A DNA stretch of 64,000 nucleotides from Cliona cf. orientalis (Eukaryota > Porifera > Demospongiae > Clionaida > Clionaidae), in contig OZ005704.1 of NCBI GenBank assembly GCA_963930775.1, forward strand, positions 682,001-746,000, in the 5' to 3' direction. The translations under genes and the position numbers were made by a program. This document shows, piece after piece, positions 25,301-37,100 of the stretch (its first letter is position 1; each line of letters begins with the position of its first letter). A model generated the notes under the pieces. It was not told the DNA's origin. It did not search any database and saw only the letters and a program-made list of their open reading frames with translations.

Positions 25301-26114
25301 ATCATTCTCAGACCAATCACATCCTCAGAGCCCTCTTCTACTGGGCTCTGCTACGACAAATATCACACAAAATAAAAGTCCACCTAGTGCTGATGCTATT
25401 CCCATAGAGCCAATGGACACTAGTTGTGACGATAAAAATGAAGGGAACTGCTATGATAATGGAGATAGTACAATGTACAGCCCAATGTTAGTATATCAAA
25501 ATATGAGCTCACAGGCACATTCTTCTACCCTCTGTGCACATAATGATTCAATTGCTGCTCTTCCTAACTCAGAATGTGAGGAACAGCATATCCCAGGGAC
25601 ACATGAACAAGCTAAGGAGCCTGAGGATCAAGGTGATAATAATATCGTGGATAACGATACCATGTCTCATTTGAGTGATAAGGAATGGACCGAGTTATCG
25701 TTTGAATCGCCCGTGTTTATTCAAGGTGGCAATGGAAATGACACCTCAGTTGGCAGTTTGCAGTGCTGCAGTGTTGGTACAGCAGCCATGTGTGTACAAT
25801 GGTGTACTCTACCAACAGTAGTGGGGCATGGTGAAACTCACCGATTTATAAACTCACCTCTGTTACAAAACAACAGTGCATTTGAGAGTTTGGAAGATTG
25901 TGAAGATACACTCTCTCAGTGTGAAGATGAGACTGTCTGTGTTGATGCGTTGGTCACTCCTGCTGATCATAACAGTATGCAGTGGAGTGATACTACCACA
26001 TGCAGCGATACTGTGTTGATGGCTGTAGCACCTCATCAGCCTGTTTCTACATGTACTGATTCACCGCTGTCGACTCATAACATCACAGATGAGGATTTTT
26101 GTTGGGAAGAGTGA
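22346..26114 (+). CDS. Uncharacterised protein, possibly TOPOVIBL-like
   Basis: Twelve exons are visible: 22346-22369, 22465-22615, 22718-22777, 22848-23047, 23154-23225, 23293-23414, one starting at 23482, 23833-23892, 23950-24257, 24514-24624, 24686-24799 and 24921-26114. All junctions keep phase except the donor of the seventh exon, which I could not fix. The N-terminal half looks globular (QVQILTSGLGCYYLDGTSF; SLHLAAESFKQFARNRMI). A helical block follows (LHLFIFLEDT...; AIPLISDAVASILKHSTNG; FKERCREIM). The last 398 codons are acidic, Ser-rich and disordered, ending TDEDFCWEE. From memory the helical block and the Trp-containing C-terminus recall TOPOVIBL, the B subunit of the meiotic SPO11 complex. 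That is a weak inference. No enzyme motif is visible. Confidence 0.75.
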
Positions 26115-26300
26115 ACAGATCTACTGTACCAAACAGTCCACTCATCCTGGATCCTAGAGCGTATTGTTTTGGCGACCTTTACCGAATCACAAGTACATGT
26201 ACAGAATCATGATCATGTATATTATTTTCTATTGTTGTATCCAATATAAAAATACTTCAAACCATACTTTAAAAATAATGTTATACACAGACAAAGAGAG

Positions 26301-26306
26301 TTTATT
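26301..26306 (-). promoter_or_regulatory. Poly(A) signal for the DUF445 gene
   Basis: AATAAA on the minus strand, 81 bp beyond the stop at 26387, in the 272-bp gap between two converging genes. Confidence 0.5.
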
Positions 26307-26386
26307 ATGCACTAAATGTTAGTGCAAAATGATACAAAAACTAACAACCACTCGGCCATAAATGCACTAAAAACAACCACTATGCA

Positions 26387-28318
26387 TTATCCATTAAATT
26401 GAAAATTGAAATTGAGCGAGAGCCTAAGTCCTTGGGTCACCACACCGCTGATGACACCAAAAATACACCCCCAGACAATGATCCAACCTAAGTGTCTGTG
26501 AATCAAGCTCCTCATCAACTGACCTATGCTCTTCTTGGACATTTCTTCCACCCGACACGCCAGATAGCGGTCCATCTCCTCACGAAACCGGGACACACTG
26601 ATCGCCTGCATGACATTGTGGATACCAAAAAATTACATTAAGATCCATGGTTGTTTTCTTTATTAAACTCTTTTCAAGTGACTGTGTGTATTGTAAGGAT
26701 AGCATGGTTTGTTTCTAACGAATAAGGAAGCATGCCAAAATTTGTAAACTATGAGACATTGAAAACTTTCAAGTTTAGCTGTCCACCTAATACACCATAC
26801 CCTACAGTGCTTACTACAGACAATCAATCATGTAAGGATGCAGAGCTACTGCTGTCAACTTATATATACTTGACCAGTTTTAACATGATGAACTATGTAC
26901 ATACATTTGCCATGCAGATGTATGTTGTCATGCATAATAAATAATAATTATTGTATCAGAACAATAACAGTTACTACAACCTGTTACATGCTGTACAAAA
27001 TTCTGACATTGTGTATGATACTATAATACACTATGCAGAGCACACACGCACCTGCTCCACGTCAGGTTGGCGCATTAAGTCCAACACATACGGTGCTGAC
27101 TCAGCACACAGCGAGACGACAGCCGGCCTGATCATCGGCTTCACCTTCTCCCGGGTCAGCCCGAGAGCTTGGAGGTAGTAAGCCTCGGGCTGGGAGTAGA
27201 GGTAGTCCAATCTTTGGTCGATGATTCTTTCCGCCTCTGGCGACTGGAGAGCCTGCGAAATGTTCTCAGCTATCTGCACGTTGGAGGAGAATTGGTGAAT
27301 TTTTCTCGTGATGTAGTTCTCCAGGTGTTCCGAGTCGAATAGCATCTGGAGCACGATCATTTTGATGATGTTTCTGATCTGTTTGTGCCGCCTGTAGAAT
27401 ACTCTGTATCGTGAAGGGAGTGAAACTGGTCAAGCTACGATCTAATTGGGAAATGAAGACTTTTTTTGGGGGGGGGGGGGGGGGACTATCATCAGTTCAA
27501 TAACGCCCATAAGCTGCTATGCTATCTAGCTGACACTCAATAACACATTTGCACTGAGGGAGAGGTTGGTTCATAGTCTAAGATATAGATCAATCAATGA
27601 TTGTCTTGTTAATCTCCAGTTTAGCACAGAGTCCACGAATGCATAATAATATTATTAAATATACTCTGCATGAGTTCTTGCTAAATATATACTGTAACAC
27701 TTTCACTTTACAGTTTGCTCACCCACTTCCAAACAGACATGGTATTCTGTAGAGCAGCATGATCACAGCAATAGCATTGGTTCCACCACTAGCCACTCCA
27801 AAGACACCAGCAGAAATGAGATACGTCGCCAGTCGATCCACCTCCCTGGGTAAATCGAGAGTCCTCACCACTATCAGTAGCCCCACCCCAATCAGCAACA
27901 GTATCAGAGTCAGACCAAGGCTGATCGCTCCTTTGTTTGTGAGAAGAGAGCAGATATTTTGGCAGCACCGTGAGCAGGTGCCATGCTTTCTCTTTGATTC
28001 TTCTTCATCGTAGAGGAAGGATTTGTCTAATTCATCAAGAACTGCTTGCTCTTCTACATTCAGCAGTGCAGTCTATTGGAGAGAGGGAGAGGGGAGGGAA
28101 AGAGAGGGAGAGGGAGTGAGGGTAGGGGGGAGGTGTAACAGTAGCTTGCAAAAAGTTGGGAGTGGCTGGGCAGCCTAGTAGTATTAAATAGTCGATTTCA
28201 ATACCATAATATTATTAAAATCATACAGTCATAGTTTAATAGCGTATAGTCTTACTTCTATGGGACGTCCACTTTTGGTAAATCTTTTCCTTGTGCGCCT
28301 GGTTTTAGCATGGCTCAT
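26387..28318 (-). CDS. DUF445-like multi-pass membrane protein
   Basis: Four exons give 327 aa: 28318-28256, 28072-27723, 27403-27052 and 26605-26387. The N-terminus is basic (MSHAKTRRTRKRFTKSGRPIE) and cytosolic-looking. Exon 2 has a hydrophobic helix (AISLGLTLILLLIGVGLLIVV), then AGVFGVASGGTNAIAVIMLLYRIP. That segment resembles the 'TN-IAI-MLF' signature of the DUF445 family. A soluble helical region follows (ENISQALQSPEAERIIDQRL; ALGLTREKVKPMIRPAV). The last exon has a C-terminal helix (LGWIIVWGCIFGVISGVV). DUF445 proteins are common in bacteria and have no assigned biochemical role. The family call rests on remembered motifs. Confidence 0.7.
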
Positions 28319-28473
28319 GATTGACCACACACCTCTATGGCTGCGTGCGCGTACTGTAAGTGCCAAATTAAAATTTGCCCATCTGGCAGTTTTCAACATT
28401 TCAGATTTTTCTGCAAACAATGCACCCTTTCCTTGAATTGGAGTACAATCTTAACAATATTCATTCATGTGTA

Positions 28474-29604
28474 CTACCCGGTATTTTCAACTACTAATAG
28501 AGTGTTCCAGTGTCCACAACAAACGCCCACTGCTCTCATTTTCAAGTCCAACATCACTTCAGGCCTTCTGACCACATCTTCACTCTGCCCACTACTCCTG
28601 TGTGCTCCCAGCTGTCCGTACTTACTCCAGCCCCACACATACACACTCCCATCTTCACTGACAGCCACTGAATGTCTTTCACCGCAGCCTATTGACGTAA
28701 AATTCACATCATCCTGATCCTCGGGAGGAAGTTCAATCAGAGTAGGTATTGCAACGACAGGGGTATCGTTGGAGTGGCCCAACTGAGCATGCTCATTCCA
28801 GCCCCATGAATATACGTCACCAAACTCGGATAGAGCGAGGTTGTGCCAGTGTCCGCATGCAATGGAGAGGGTCTTTATTCCAGCTAGTGCCTTCACGAGT
28901 GTTGGCTGGGTCTGTGGTAAGATGTCCCCCAAGCCGAGCTGCCCCCGGCTATTAAGGCCAAACGAGAATAGATCACCGTGACTTGATAAGGCCAATACAT
29001 GATCGATTCCACATGCCATCTGTGTAATGGGGACTCCACCAGGTACTGGGAGTGATGGACCAAATTGCAAAAAATTTAATGATGGTATTAACTTTTTATC
29101 ATCGTTTTTGGTAGTTTCAGTGGATATAGTTACTTCGCATAATATTCCATCTTGCATAAGAGCATATATCTTGTCGTTGGATAATATTCCAAACGCTGTA
29201 CACATCTTGTCACTACGAATCTCTGTGAATCTCCAATCGCCGTCACTTCTCCCCGACGCTATAAAGTATATCTTATGTGAAGCAGTCCGTATAATCATTC
29301 CTTTCGTAGTTTCTGCCTCAATCTTTGTCACATGTTCATTTAGCCTGCTCTTAGCAGTCTCTGTCACTTTAAGCCATCTTCCTCCAGTGACCGAGCTAGA
29401 CCCACTGGAGACATGCACTGAGTCCCACGCTATACTGACATGGAAGGATGGACTTGTAGACACCAGCAGTTGTTTTGGTGAAGATGGTGTGATTTCTTTT
29501 ACTGATTTCTCGCCTTTTTCATCCTGTAAGCTCCTATCTAGCTGTCCAAACCCGTTGAAACCGAGCCCCAGAAGAGCATACGCATGATACGCGCACGTAG
29601 CCAT
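28474..29604 (-). CDS. RCCD1: RCCD1, RCC1-repeat protein (intronless)
   Basis: A single open frame of 376 aa. The start is the ATG opening MATCAYHAYALLGLGFNGFGQ, which matches the GFGFCGFGQ start of human RCCD1. RCC1 beta-propeller repeats follow: FSFGLNSRGQLGLGD, DVYSWGWNEHAQLGH, SVYVWGWSKYGQLGAH, and the closing blade CGHWNTLLVVENTG. RCCD1 partners the JmjC protein KDM8 and is linked to H3K36 methylation and chromosome segregation in human cells. No intron is visible, although every other multi-domain gene here is split. It is head-to-head with BCO1 across 153 bp. Two 5' fragments of this gene occur elsewhere in the window. Confidence 0.9.
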   Translation of the reverse strand: MATCAYHAYALLGLGFNGFGQLDRSLQDEKGEKSVKEITPSSPKQLLVSTSPSFHVSIAWDSVHVSSGSSSVTGGRWLKVTETAKSRLNEHVTKIEAETTKGMIIRTASHKIYFIASGRSDGDWRFTEIRSDKMCTAFGILSNDKIYALMQDGILCEVTISTETTKNDDKKLIPSLNFLQFGPSLPVPGGVPITQMACGIDHVLALSSHGDLFSFGLNSRGQLGLGDILPQTQPTLVKALAGIKTLSIACGHWHNLALSEFGDVYSWGWNEHAQLGHSNDTPVVAIPTLIELPPEDQDDVNFTSIGCGERHSVAVSEDGSVYVWGWSKYGQLGAHRSSGQSEDVVRRPEVMLDLKMRAVGVCCGHWNTLLVVENTG

Positions 29605-29757
29605 CAGGGAAAATATGAATGGTAAAGGGTCGATAGACACTCCGGGGAGGGGAATTTAATCTTAGCCGGCCCTTTGAGCGCATGCGCATGCAATAGGCCC
29701 TCTTCTATGCTCCGGCTCTTCAACAACACTTTTTGGATGTAAAGATCGGGCTGAAAG
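29605..29757. promoter_or_regulatory. Shared RCCD1/BCO1 upstream region
   Basis: A 153-bp gap separates the two divergent ATG codons. Parts of it recur upstream of BCO2 ('ggtaaagggtcgatggacactccgg' near 34049) and near 55650, always next to an RCCD1 5' fragment. The duplications therefore carried the promoter together with both gene starts. Confidence 0.6.
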
Positions 29758-32700
29758 ATGATTCGTTCTTCGCTTTCTTCAGTCAATTGTAAGAAATAAT
29801 CCGGGCGGCAAGGATGCATGCATTAATTTTCCATGATTGGTTTATCATCTTCGACAGGCCTGTCCACCAAGAGTCGTTCCCCCTCACAGAGCTCAGACTG
29901 CGGCCCACCACAGCTCTACAGCTCAGTCGAGGAACACCCTCAACCTGTGGAGGGAAAGATTCATGGTATGATATGATCACATCAAAGTGCATTATTTTTA
30001 ATAACGCCTGTTTCTGTACTAGTGATTCATGCAGCAATAACAAAGTAAAATTGATGTTATTATGATCGTAGATACACATAAGAAATAGCAGAGAACATAT
30101 GCCACCTTATAGTACAGTAGTTTGTGTGATTTTAACCAATGTGTAACATTAGATCATAATAATAATATATTTTTTAGGAGAGGTGCCACGATGGCTTAGT
30201 GGTCGACTCATTAGAAATGGCCCCGGTCTCTATGAAATTGGTGACACAAAGTACAATCATCCTTTCGATAGCCTAGCCCTGCTGCATAGCTTCACTATTA
30301 GTGAAGGTAAGCATTAAATTATTTGCCCAAATTTGTGTCGAATCTACCAGGATTCCCTCAGGTAAGGTGTCGTATCGAAGTCGTTTCTTGAGGAGTGATA
30401 CCTACAAGAAGAACATGGCTGCTAACAGGATCGTTGTATCCGAGTTAGGAACAGTGGCTCATCCAGATCCTTGCAAGACATGGTTTCAAAGGTATGTATG
30501 ACACTGTGTGTAATTTACTAGAAAAATTTTTGCCAGGAAAAATATTCACACCGATATAATATTTATCACACTGATTTTTTTATCCTGTGTTAAAGATTGC
30601 GTAGAGGATAATATACATTATGACCTATGATATGTAACCTTTACTGTATTAGCAAAAATTTTTTTACGAAACATTTTCTGCAATACAAAGATAGCTGGGC
30701 TTCCAGTGAAGATTATCATTGTACATAAACTGCAGGGTATCTACATTATTTCAACAGCTGCGAGATCCTGCAGGTACTATGACTGATAACTGCCTTGTCA
30801 GTGTTTTTCCAGTGGGTAGTGAGCTGGTTGTGGCAACTGAAGGCAATTTTATCCATCAGATTGACTCTGAGACTTTGGACTCCGTAGAAAGGGCAAGTTG
30901 ATCACATGGCATTGTACTGTGATGCCCCAAATCACTTACGGTGCTTAAATTTGCATTTGCAGCATCAGATATCGAACTATGTTGCTGTTAATGGTGCCAC
31001 TGCTCACGCACACCAGGACACTGATGGAACAGTTTATAATTTGGGAAACTCTTTTCTCAATGGAGCAATGTACAATGTGATCAAGATTCCACCTCCACAG
31101 CAGCAAGGTGAAGATTTTAACTTCCCCTGAGGCACTTGTACGCTTATACGATACTTATTTCCGTCTGGCAGGTGAAAAACTTCTAGCAAAGGCAACCATT
31201 CTAAGCAGTATTCGTGCAAAGGATAAATATTCACCGGGATACTATCACAGGTATTAAAACAATGAAAGGAAGTGTCACTGATTTTTATTTTGGTAATTGA
31301 TGTATAGTCAGTCACTCCTTCATATTTTTATCGTAATTATTATTATGTGTTGATCAATGCCTATCATGATTAATTCAGCTTTGGCATGACCGAGAATTAC
31401 ATTGTGTTTGTGGAGCAACCGTTCAAGTTTGAGCTGATGAGATATCCCAAATTGTTACTACAGAGAAAACCACTTAAAAAAATATTCAGTTGGAATCCGA
31501 AAGAGAATGTAAGTTGTTTCATCTTATTTCATAGCCCCTCTCCATACATTTCACGAGTGTATTTGTCCCTGACACAGATACGGTTCTATGTTGTTGAAAA
31601 GGACACTGGTAAGGTGGTTGATAGCCACTTCGTTGCTCCGAGCTGCTGCATCTTCCATCACATAAAATTTAATGCCTATGAAGAAGATGGTAAATCAACT
31701 TGTAATATAAGACTCTATAAGTGGGGTATATAATTATAGTGCTAAAGATCTTGGTGCATCAATACCATATAGCGGGAAACTTGTTGGACACTTAATTTTG
31801 GTAAATTGGGTATAATGATCACACCTTGATAAAAATTTAACATGCATACCAATGCTAATCATTCAGAGAGCCGTTTTGCCAAATTAAAATAATACCCATG
31901 CACTATAAATAAATTAAATATTATGTTAGGTATCTATGACATTGAATCTTGGTTGCAATTGTTTCAGGGCACATTGTGGTAGATCTCTGTGCAACCACAA
32001 ATGGTGCTGTATATATGGATATCACTCTGGATACCATTGGGAAGGCAAAGATCAACTCTAGTGCTAGACGCTATGTGCTGCCACTTAACAGTAGCGGAGA
32101 TAAGGTATAATAATTAATATATCCCACCTAAGTATACCTAAGTATTATATCAGCCGGGGTATAACTAGGATATTTTCCCTCCCTGAGGGGTACAAGGGAA
32201 AATATGATCCATATTTCCCTCCCTCTGGCTATGACCTTGACCAATCAGAGCCATTGTTTAGTTCACACAAGCAGTCATATCATCATACCTACTATATGTG
32301 CGTGTGCATCAGCACAGTGCTACTTCTCATTGCACCATGGTTGCACACAGACTATACTGTACATAGGCAGTAGACATTGTTTACATAGACACGGAAACAC
32401 ACGCACACTAATTGACACTAATCAGGAACCAATTAGCTATCACTCGATCTGGCAGTTCTACCACGTGGCAAGTTCAACTGCAAGTGAACAGGCTGTACTA
32501 GCTGCTAGTCCAAGTCTCAGTAGCCATTGCCCGAGTTTGTTGAACAGTGAAACTATTCTATTTGTTTTCGAAGCTACCTGACTGTCTTCTCAGTGTTCAC
32601 GGAAAGCTGAAGCACTGATTGATTCAACTAGCCATGGTTCCGTGACTCAAGCCATCCGTCATCGGGTGTTTCTTTGCTGGTTTGTTTTTACTGTGTAACT

Positions 32701-33719
32701 CTTTCTGTTCGGAACTATTGTTGCTAGGTTAGAACGGTTGTTGCTATGCATGTAGACTACGGTGCGTGTGACTTTTAGCCAATCAGGTGGGATATATAAT
32801 AGTTATAGCACGGTTGCCAGGGATTTATGGCAACGTAAACCGCCCTTGTCCTCGGGCTACGCCCTCGGACTCGGGTCGGTTTACTGCCATAAATCCCTGG
32901 CCCCGTGCTATAACTATAACATTTATTATCTGTTGAATGTCTGGTGGTGAATCAAAATTTGGTCTGTTTAGGATTCAAACTTGGTCACTCTGAAAGATAC
33001 CAAAGCATCTGCAATGCTGCAAGATGATGGTAGCATTCTTTGCAATCATCAAGAACTCTCTTCTCTCTGTAAGAAACTTAATCAAAGTTGCATGATATGC
33101 CTGCAGCTGATGGCTTCTCATCATACTTTTGATTGCACACAATGATATAGCATTTGAATTTCCTCAAGTGAACTACGAACACTACAATGGAAGGAAATAC
33201 TAATTTATGTATGATCTTGGGATGACTACTCCTGCGGACCCTGCAGATGTGAGTAGTATATAGCTATAATAATGATATTGCTATAATCATAACTTCTTTA
33301 ATTGTTGACTGAGAAGATATTGAAGGTTGATGTGATGAATGGTGCTATCAAGTGCTGGAGTGAGGCTGACTGTTCCCCTTCAGAGCCTGTGTTTGTCCCA
33401 CGCCCAGACGCACATGCAGACTGAGGATGATGGTTAGTTGAACTTAATATCATAGAATCAGCCTGAAATAGGCATCTAATTAAATAACTGGCACGGTTAC
33501 GAAACTAGTATTATAACCCTCATGGAGCCTTGATTAATTTTAGACTATTGTGTTTATTCCACTATAGGACTGCTTTTGTCGGTAGTGCTCAATGTTGAGA
33601 GAAAGCGCTCTCCCTTTCTTCTTCTGGTTGATGCCAAGACAATGGAGGAGACTGGAAGAGTGGAATTTGAAGGAGTGCAAATGCACAAGGACATTCACGG
33701 CATATTTCAGAATTTTTAA
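29758..33719 (+). pseudogene. Carotenoid cleavage oxygenase copy 1 (BCO1), 3' end disrupted
   Basis: Fourteen exons match BCO2 one for one: 29758-29788, 29858-29965, 30178-30306, 30362-30491, 30736-30892, 30963-31107, 31172-31250, 31379-31508, 31578-31689, 31968-32104, 32972-33068, 33151-33248, 33317-33432 and 33568-33719. The family cleaves or isomerises carotenoid double bonds with four Fe-binding His. Visible are [57 protein letters not shown] and IFHH. Exon 12 has a stop codon where BCO2 has Gln (KY*FM versus KYQFM). Exon 13 has a 4-base insertion (GCACATGCAGAC versus GCACAGAC). Both fall before the last His motif (HKDIHGIF), so the product would lack an iron ligand. A 2-residue insertion follows the third His motif. 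The exon-5 donor is GCAAGT. Confidence 0.88.
32799..32917. mobile_element. Foldback element in BCO1 intron
   Basis: A 119-bp snapback has arms of about 41-44 bp, starting ATAGTTATAGCACGG and ending CCGTGCTATAACTAT. The second arm block GCCAGGGATTTATGGCA pairs with TGCCATAAATCCCTGGC. The loop is CG-rich (CCTCGGGCTACGCCCTCGG). It is the right part of an insertion of roughly 800 bp (about 32130-32930) that is absent from the matching 52-bp BCO2 intron. Confidence 0.8.
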
Positions 33720-33814
33720 TTAGATTATTCAAGTATTTATTTTATAGTCTGTTGTACTAATGGATGGTTCAATTCCGTTCTGTTGTAGTTCCCATTGACA
33801 GGCAAACTATGTCA

Positions 33815-34075
33815 ATCTTTGTCACGTGTTCTCTCAGCCTGCTCTTAGCAGTCTCTATCATCTTCCTCCAGTGATTGAGCTGGAGACATGCACTGAGTCC
33901 CATGCCATGCATGCTATACTGGATGGACTTGTATGCTTTGCATGGTGAAGATGGTGTGATTTCTTCAACTGATGTATCGCCTTTTTCATCCTGTGAACTC
34001 CCATCTACGTAGCTGTCCAAACCCGTTGAAATCGAGCCCCCTAATATGGTAAAGGGTCGATGGACACTCCGGCTT
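33815..34075 (-). pseudogene. RCCD1 5' fragment (duplicated)
   Basis: This stretch reads as a degraded copy of the first third of RCCD1 (29320-29640). Shared blocks include ATCTTTGTCACGTGTTC, CCTGCTCTTAGCAGTCTCT, GAAGATGGTGTGATTTCTT and TCCAAACCCGTTGAAA. It has deletions and no start or repeat domain. It was carried along when the RCCD1/BCO1 head-to-head unit was duplicated, and it sits in the same divergent position relative to BCO2. Confidence 0.88.
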
Positions 34076-34145
34076 TCAAAAAATTTTTTGGGTGTGGCTG
34101 GTTCAGCTGAAGCGGTTGAAAGATAGTCTCGTGACTAGTTGAAAG

Positions 34146-37100
34146 ATGATTCGCTCTTTATGTTCTTCGCTTTCTTCAGTCAATTGTAAGTAATAATCCG
34201 GTGCGGCAAGGATACGTGCATTAATTTTCCATGATTGGTTTATCTGACATCTTCGCCGGGCAGGCCTGTCCACCAGGAGTCTCTTTGTCCGTTCCTCCTT
34301 CGTTCCCTCACGGAGCTACTGCCCACCACAGCTTTACAGCTCAGTCGAGGAACACCCTCAACCTGTGGAGGGAAAGATTCACGGTATTGCCAGGGAATCT
34401 GCATAGTCACATAAAAATACACATTCACACCCTGTTTCAGTGATATTTAGTATGTGTTTTAATATAAATATTTATTAGGTGAGATCCCACCATGGGTTAG
34501 TGGTCGGCTCATCAGAAATGGCCCTGGGCTCTTTGAAGTTGGTGATACAAAATACAATCATCTTTTTGACGGCCTAGCCCTGCTGCATAGCTTCACTATT
34601 AATAAAGGTCACGGCCCAAATTTTGTGCTATCCATGTGTTGAATTAGTCTCGCGCGCCACACCCCCCAATCCGAGTGAAAGAGTGTCTCGTGACCATGCA
34701 TACAACGAGTTGTTCTGCATCCAATCAGATTCGAGATTTGAATTTATTGCTTGGCAACGATTTACACGCGCCGCGCGCACAATACAGTCGGCCCCGCGTT
34801 GTTTGCGGTTACCTGTGACGTGTTTTGTAATTATTGCATTCCGACGGAACAACTAGCTGTACGCATGGTCACCAGACCCTCTTTCTCTTGAGATTGAAGG
34901 GTGTGGCTAGTGAGACTAGTGTTGAATCTGATTGTTCCCTCAGGCAAGGTGTGGTATCGAAGTCGTTTCTTGAGGAGTGATACCTACAAGAAGAACATGG
35001 CTGCTAACAGGATTGTTGTGTCTGAATTTGGAACAGTAGCCCATCCAGACCCGTGCAAGACATGGTTTCAAAGGTACATGTGCAATATCATTAGCAATAA
35101 ATTTTACACTTATGTGTTATACATAAACTGCAGGGTGTCTACATTGTTTCAACAGCTGCGAGATCCTGGAGGCACTGGGACAGACAACTGCTTCATTACC
35201 GTTAATCCAGTGGGTAGTGAGCTGATTGTGGCAACTGAAGGCAATTTTGTCCATCAGATTGACTCTGAGACTTTGGACTCTGTAGAAAGGGCAAGTTGAT
35301 CACATGGTATTGTAGTGTGCCCCAAATCTCTTATGAAGCTTAATTTTACATTTGTAGCATCAGCTGTCAAACTATGTTGCTGTTAATGGTGCCACAGCTC
35401 ACTCACACTGGGATACTGATGGTACAGCGTACAATTTGGGGAACTCTTTTGTCGATGGAGCAATGTACAATGTGATCAAGACTCCACCTCCACAGCAGCA
35501 AGGTGAAGATTTTAAGCTCCCCTGAGGCACTTGTAAGTTTTACACAATAATTGCTTATTTCCAGGTGAAAAGCTTCTAGGTAGGACAACTATGCTAAGCA
35601 GTATTCCTGCAAAGGATAAGTATTCACCAGGATACTATCACAGGTAAAAACGATAGCCATGACATTTACTGTATTTCTTCAATAAATTCAGCATGAAAAT
35701 AATAATATTGCTTTAGCTTTGCCGAGTTAATATTCAACATTCTGTCTGTGTGCGCATTCTATTCCCGTTTATAGCATATACACGTGACGACCTTTGCCGA
35801 AAATTAGAGACTATAGGGTGCCGAATAATTTGAAGGGCCAAATTTTTAGAAGAAATACAGTACTTAGGTCTTTTATTTGCTTGTTGATGTATAATCAGTC
35901 ACTCCTCTGTAATGTTCTCCCCTTGGCACATCGTATTGATCCATGAAAATTAGCTTTGGATAACCATTCCTTTGCCTGCTCAGGCGAATCTTAAAAAAGC
36001 AGAGCCACTTAGGTGCTATGCACACTTACTTCTCTCATAATTTAGCTTTGGCATGACTGAGAATTACATTGTGTTTGTGGAGCAGCCGTTCAAACTGGAG
36101 CTGAAGAAGTATCCCAAGTTGCTACTACTGGGTAAACCAACTAGTAAAATGTTCAGTTGGAATTCTGAAGAAAACGTAAGATAGTTCATCTTGTTTCATG
36201 GCTTCTCTCTGTTTCACGAGTGTGTATAATATTATTATCCTGACACAGATAAGATTCTATGTTGTTGAAAAGGCCACTGGTAAGGTGGTTGATAGCCACT
36301 TTACTGCTCCAAACTGTTGTATCTTCCACCACATAAATGCCTACGAAGAAGATGGTATTTGAACTATTATAGTCCTTAACTATACTGGACAGCAGAAACT
36401 TTGGCAATTTGGTGAACTGGGTAAAGGTCATCAACACTAACTAGAGCACTAAAGTGCAGAATGCTCGGTGCAAATGCAGCATATTACCACAAGTAGTGTA
36501 CGGAGGGGATTTTACCCTAGATTACAGTACTGGGGGCTGAAAAATGGCTGACCAAAGAATGAGCTATATTAAACGAAATCCCTTAGTTGAAAACCTTTGG
36601 AGTTCGGCAAAAAATCGGCTGTATTTTCATTTTGTTGCATAAAATTAATGTCCTACACAGGCAGTAGAGTGCAGTGGCAGATCCAAGCCGGAGGGGGATC
36701 CAGGGGTGCACATGCAGTACCCCCCTTTGAGCTGCACCTAGGAAGTATACTCACTGACTGATGTTAGGCTAAGTGGAACCCCCCTTTCTGGCTATGGAAC
36801 TAAGAAAACTGCTGCTATAGATGGCTCACCTTAGAATGCCTTAGAAGAAATTCATTCGAATTGGACTGGTATACGGCTGGTAGTTTTTCTCAAAACGATC
36901 GAGATTCTATCTGAAAGTAGGCATAGCTACTAAAAATTTGCACACAACAGTACCCCCCCCCCCCCCCCCCCCCCCCACTAGAAATCCTGGATCCGCCACT
37001 GGAGTGATAACAAATAGATTGACTACTGTAACCCTCATGCGCATGTGTGCCGAGAAAAAATAAGCCAGCCAATATATGCATACATGCTCATTCAGATCAC

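Noticed and set aside
30178-30230. tRNA-like A-box (TGGCTTAGTGGTC) in the BCO1 region, repeated at BCO2
   Set aside because: It is coding sequence for [14 protein letters not shown] in exon 3 of both oxygenase copies. There is no cloverleaf or B-box at the right spacing.
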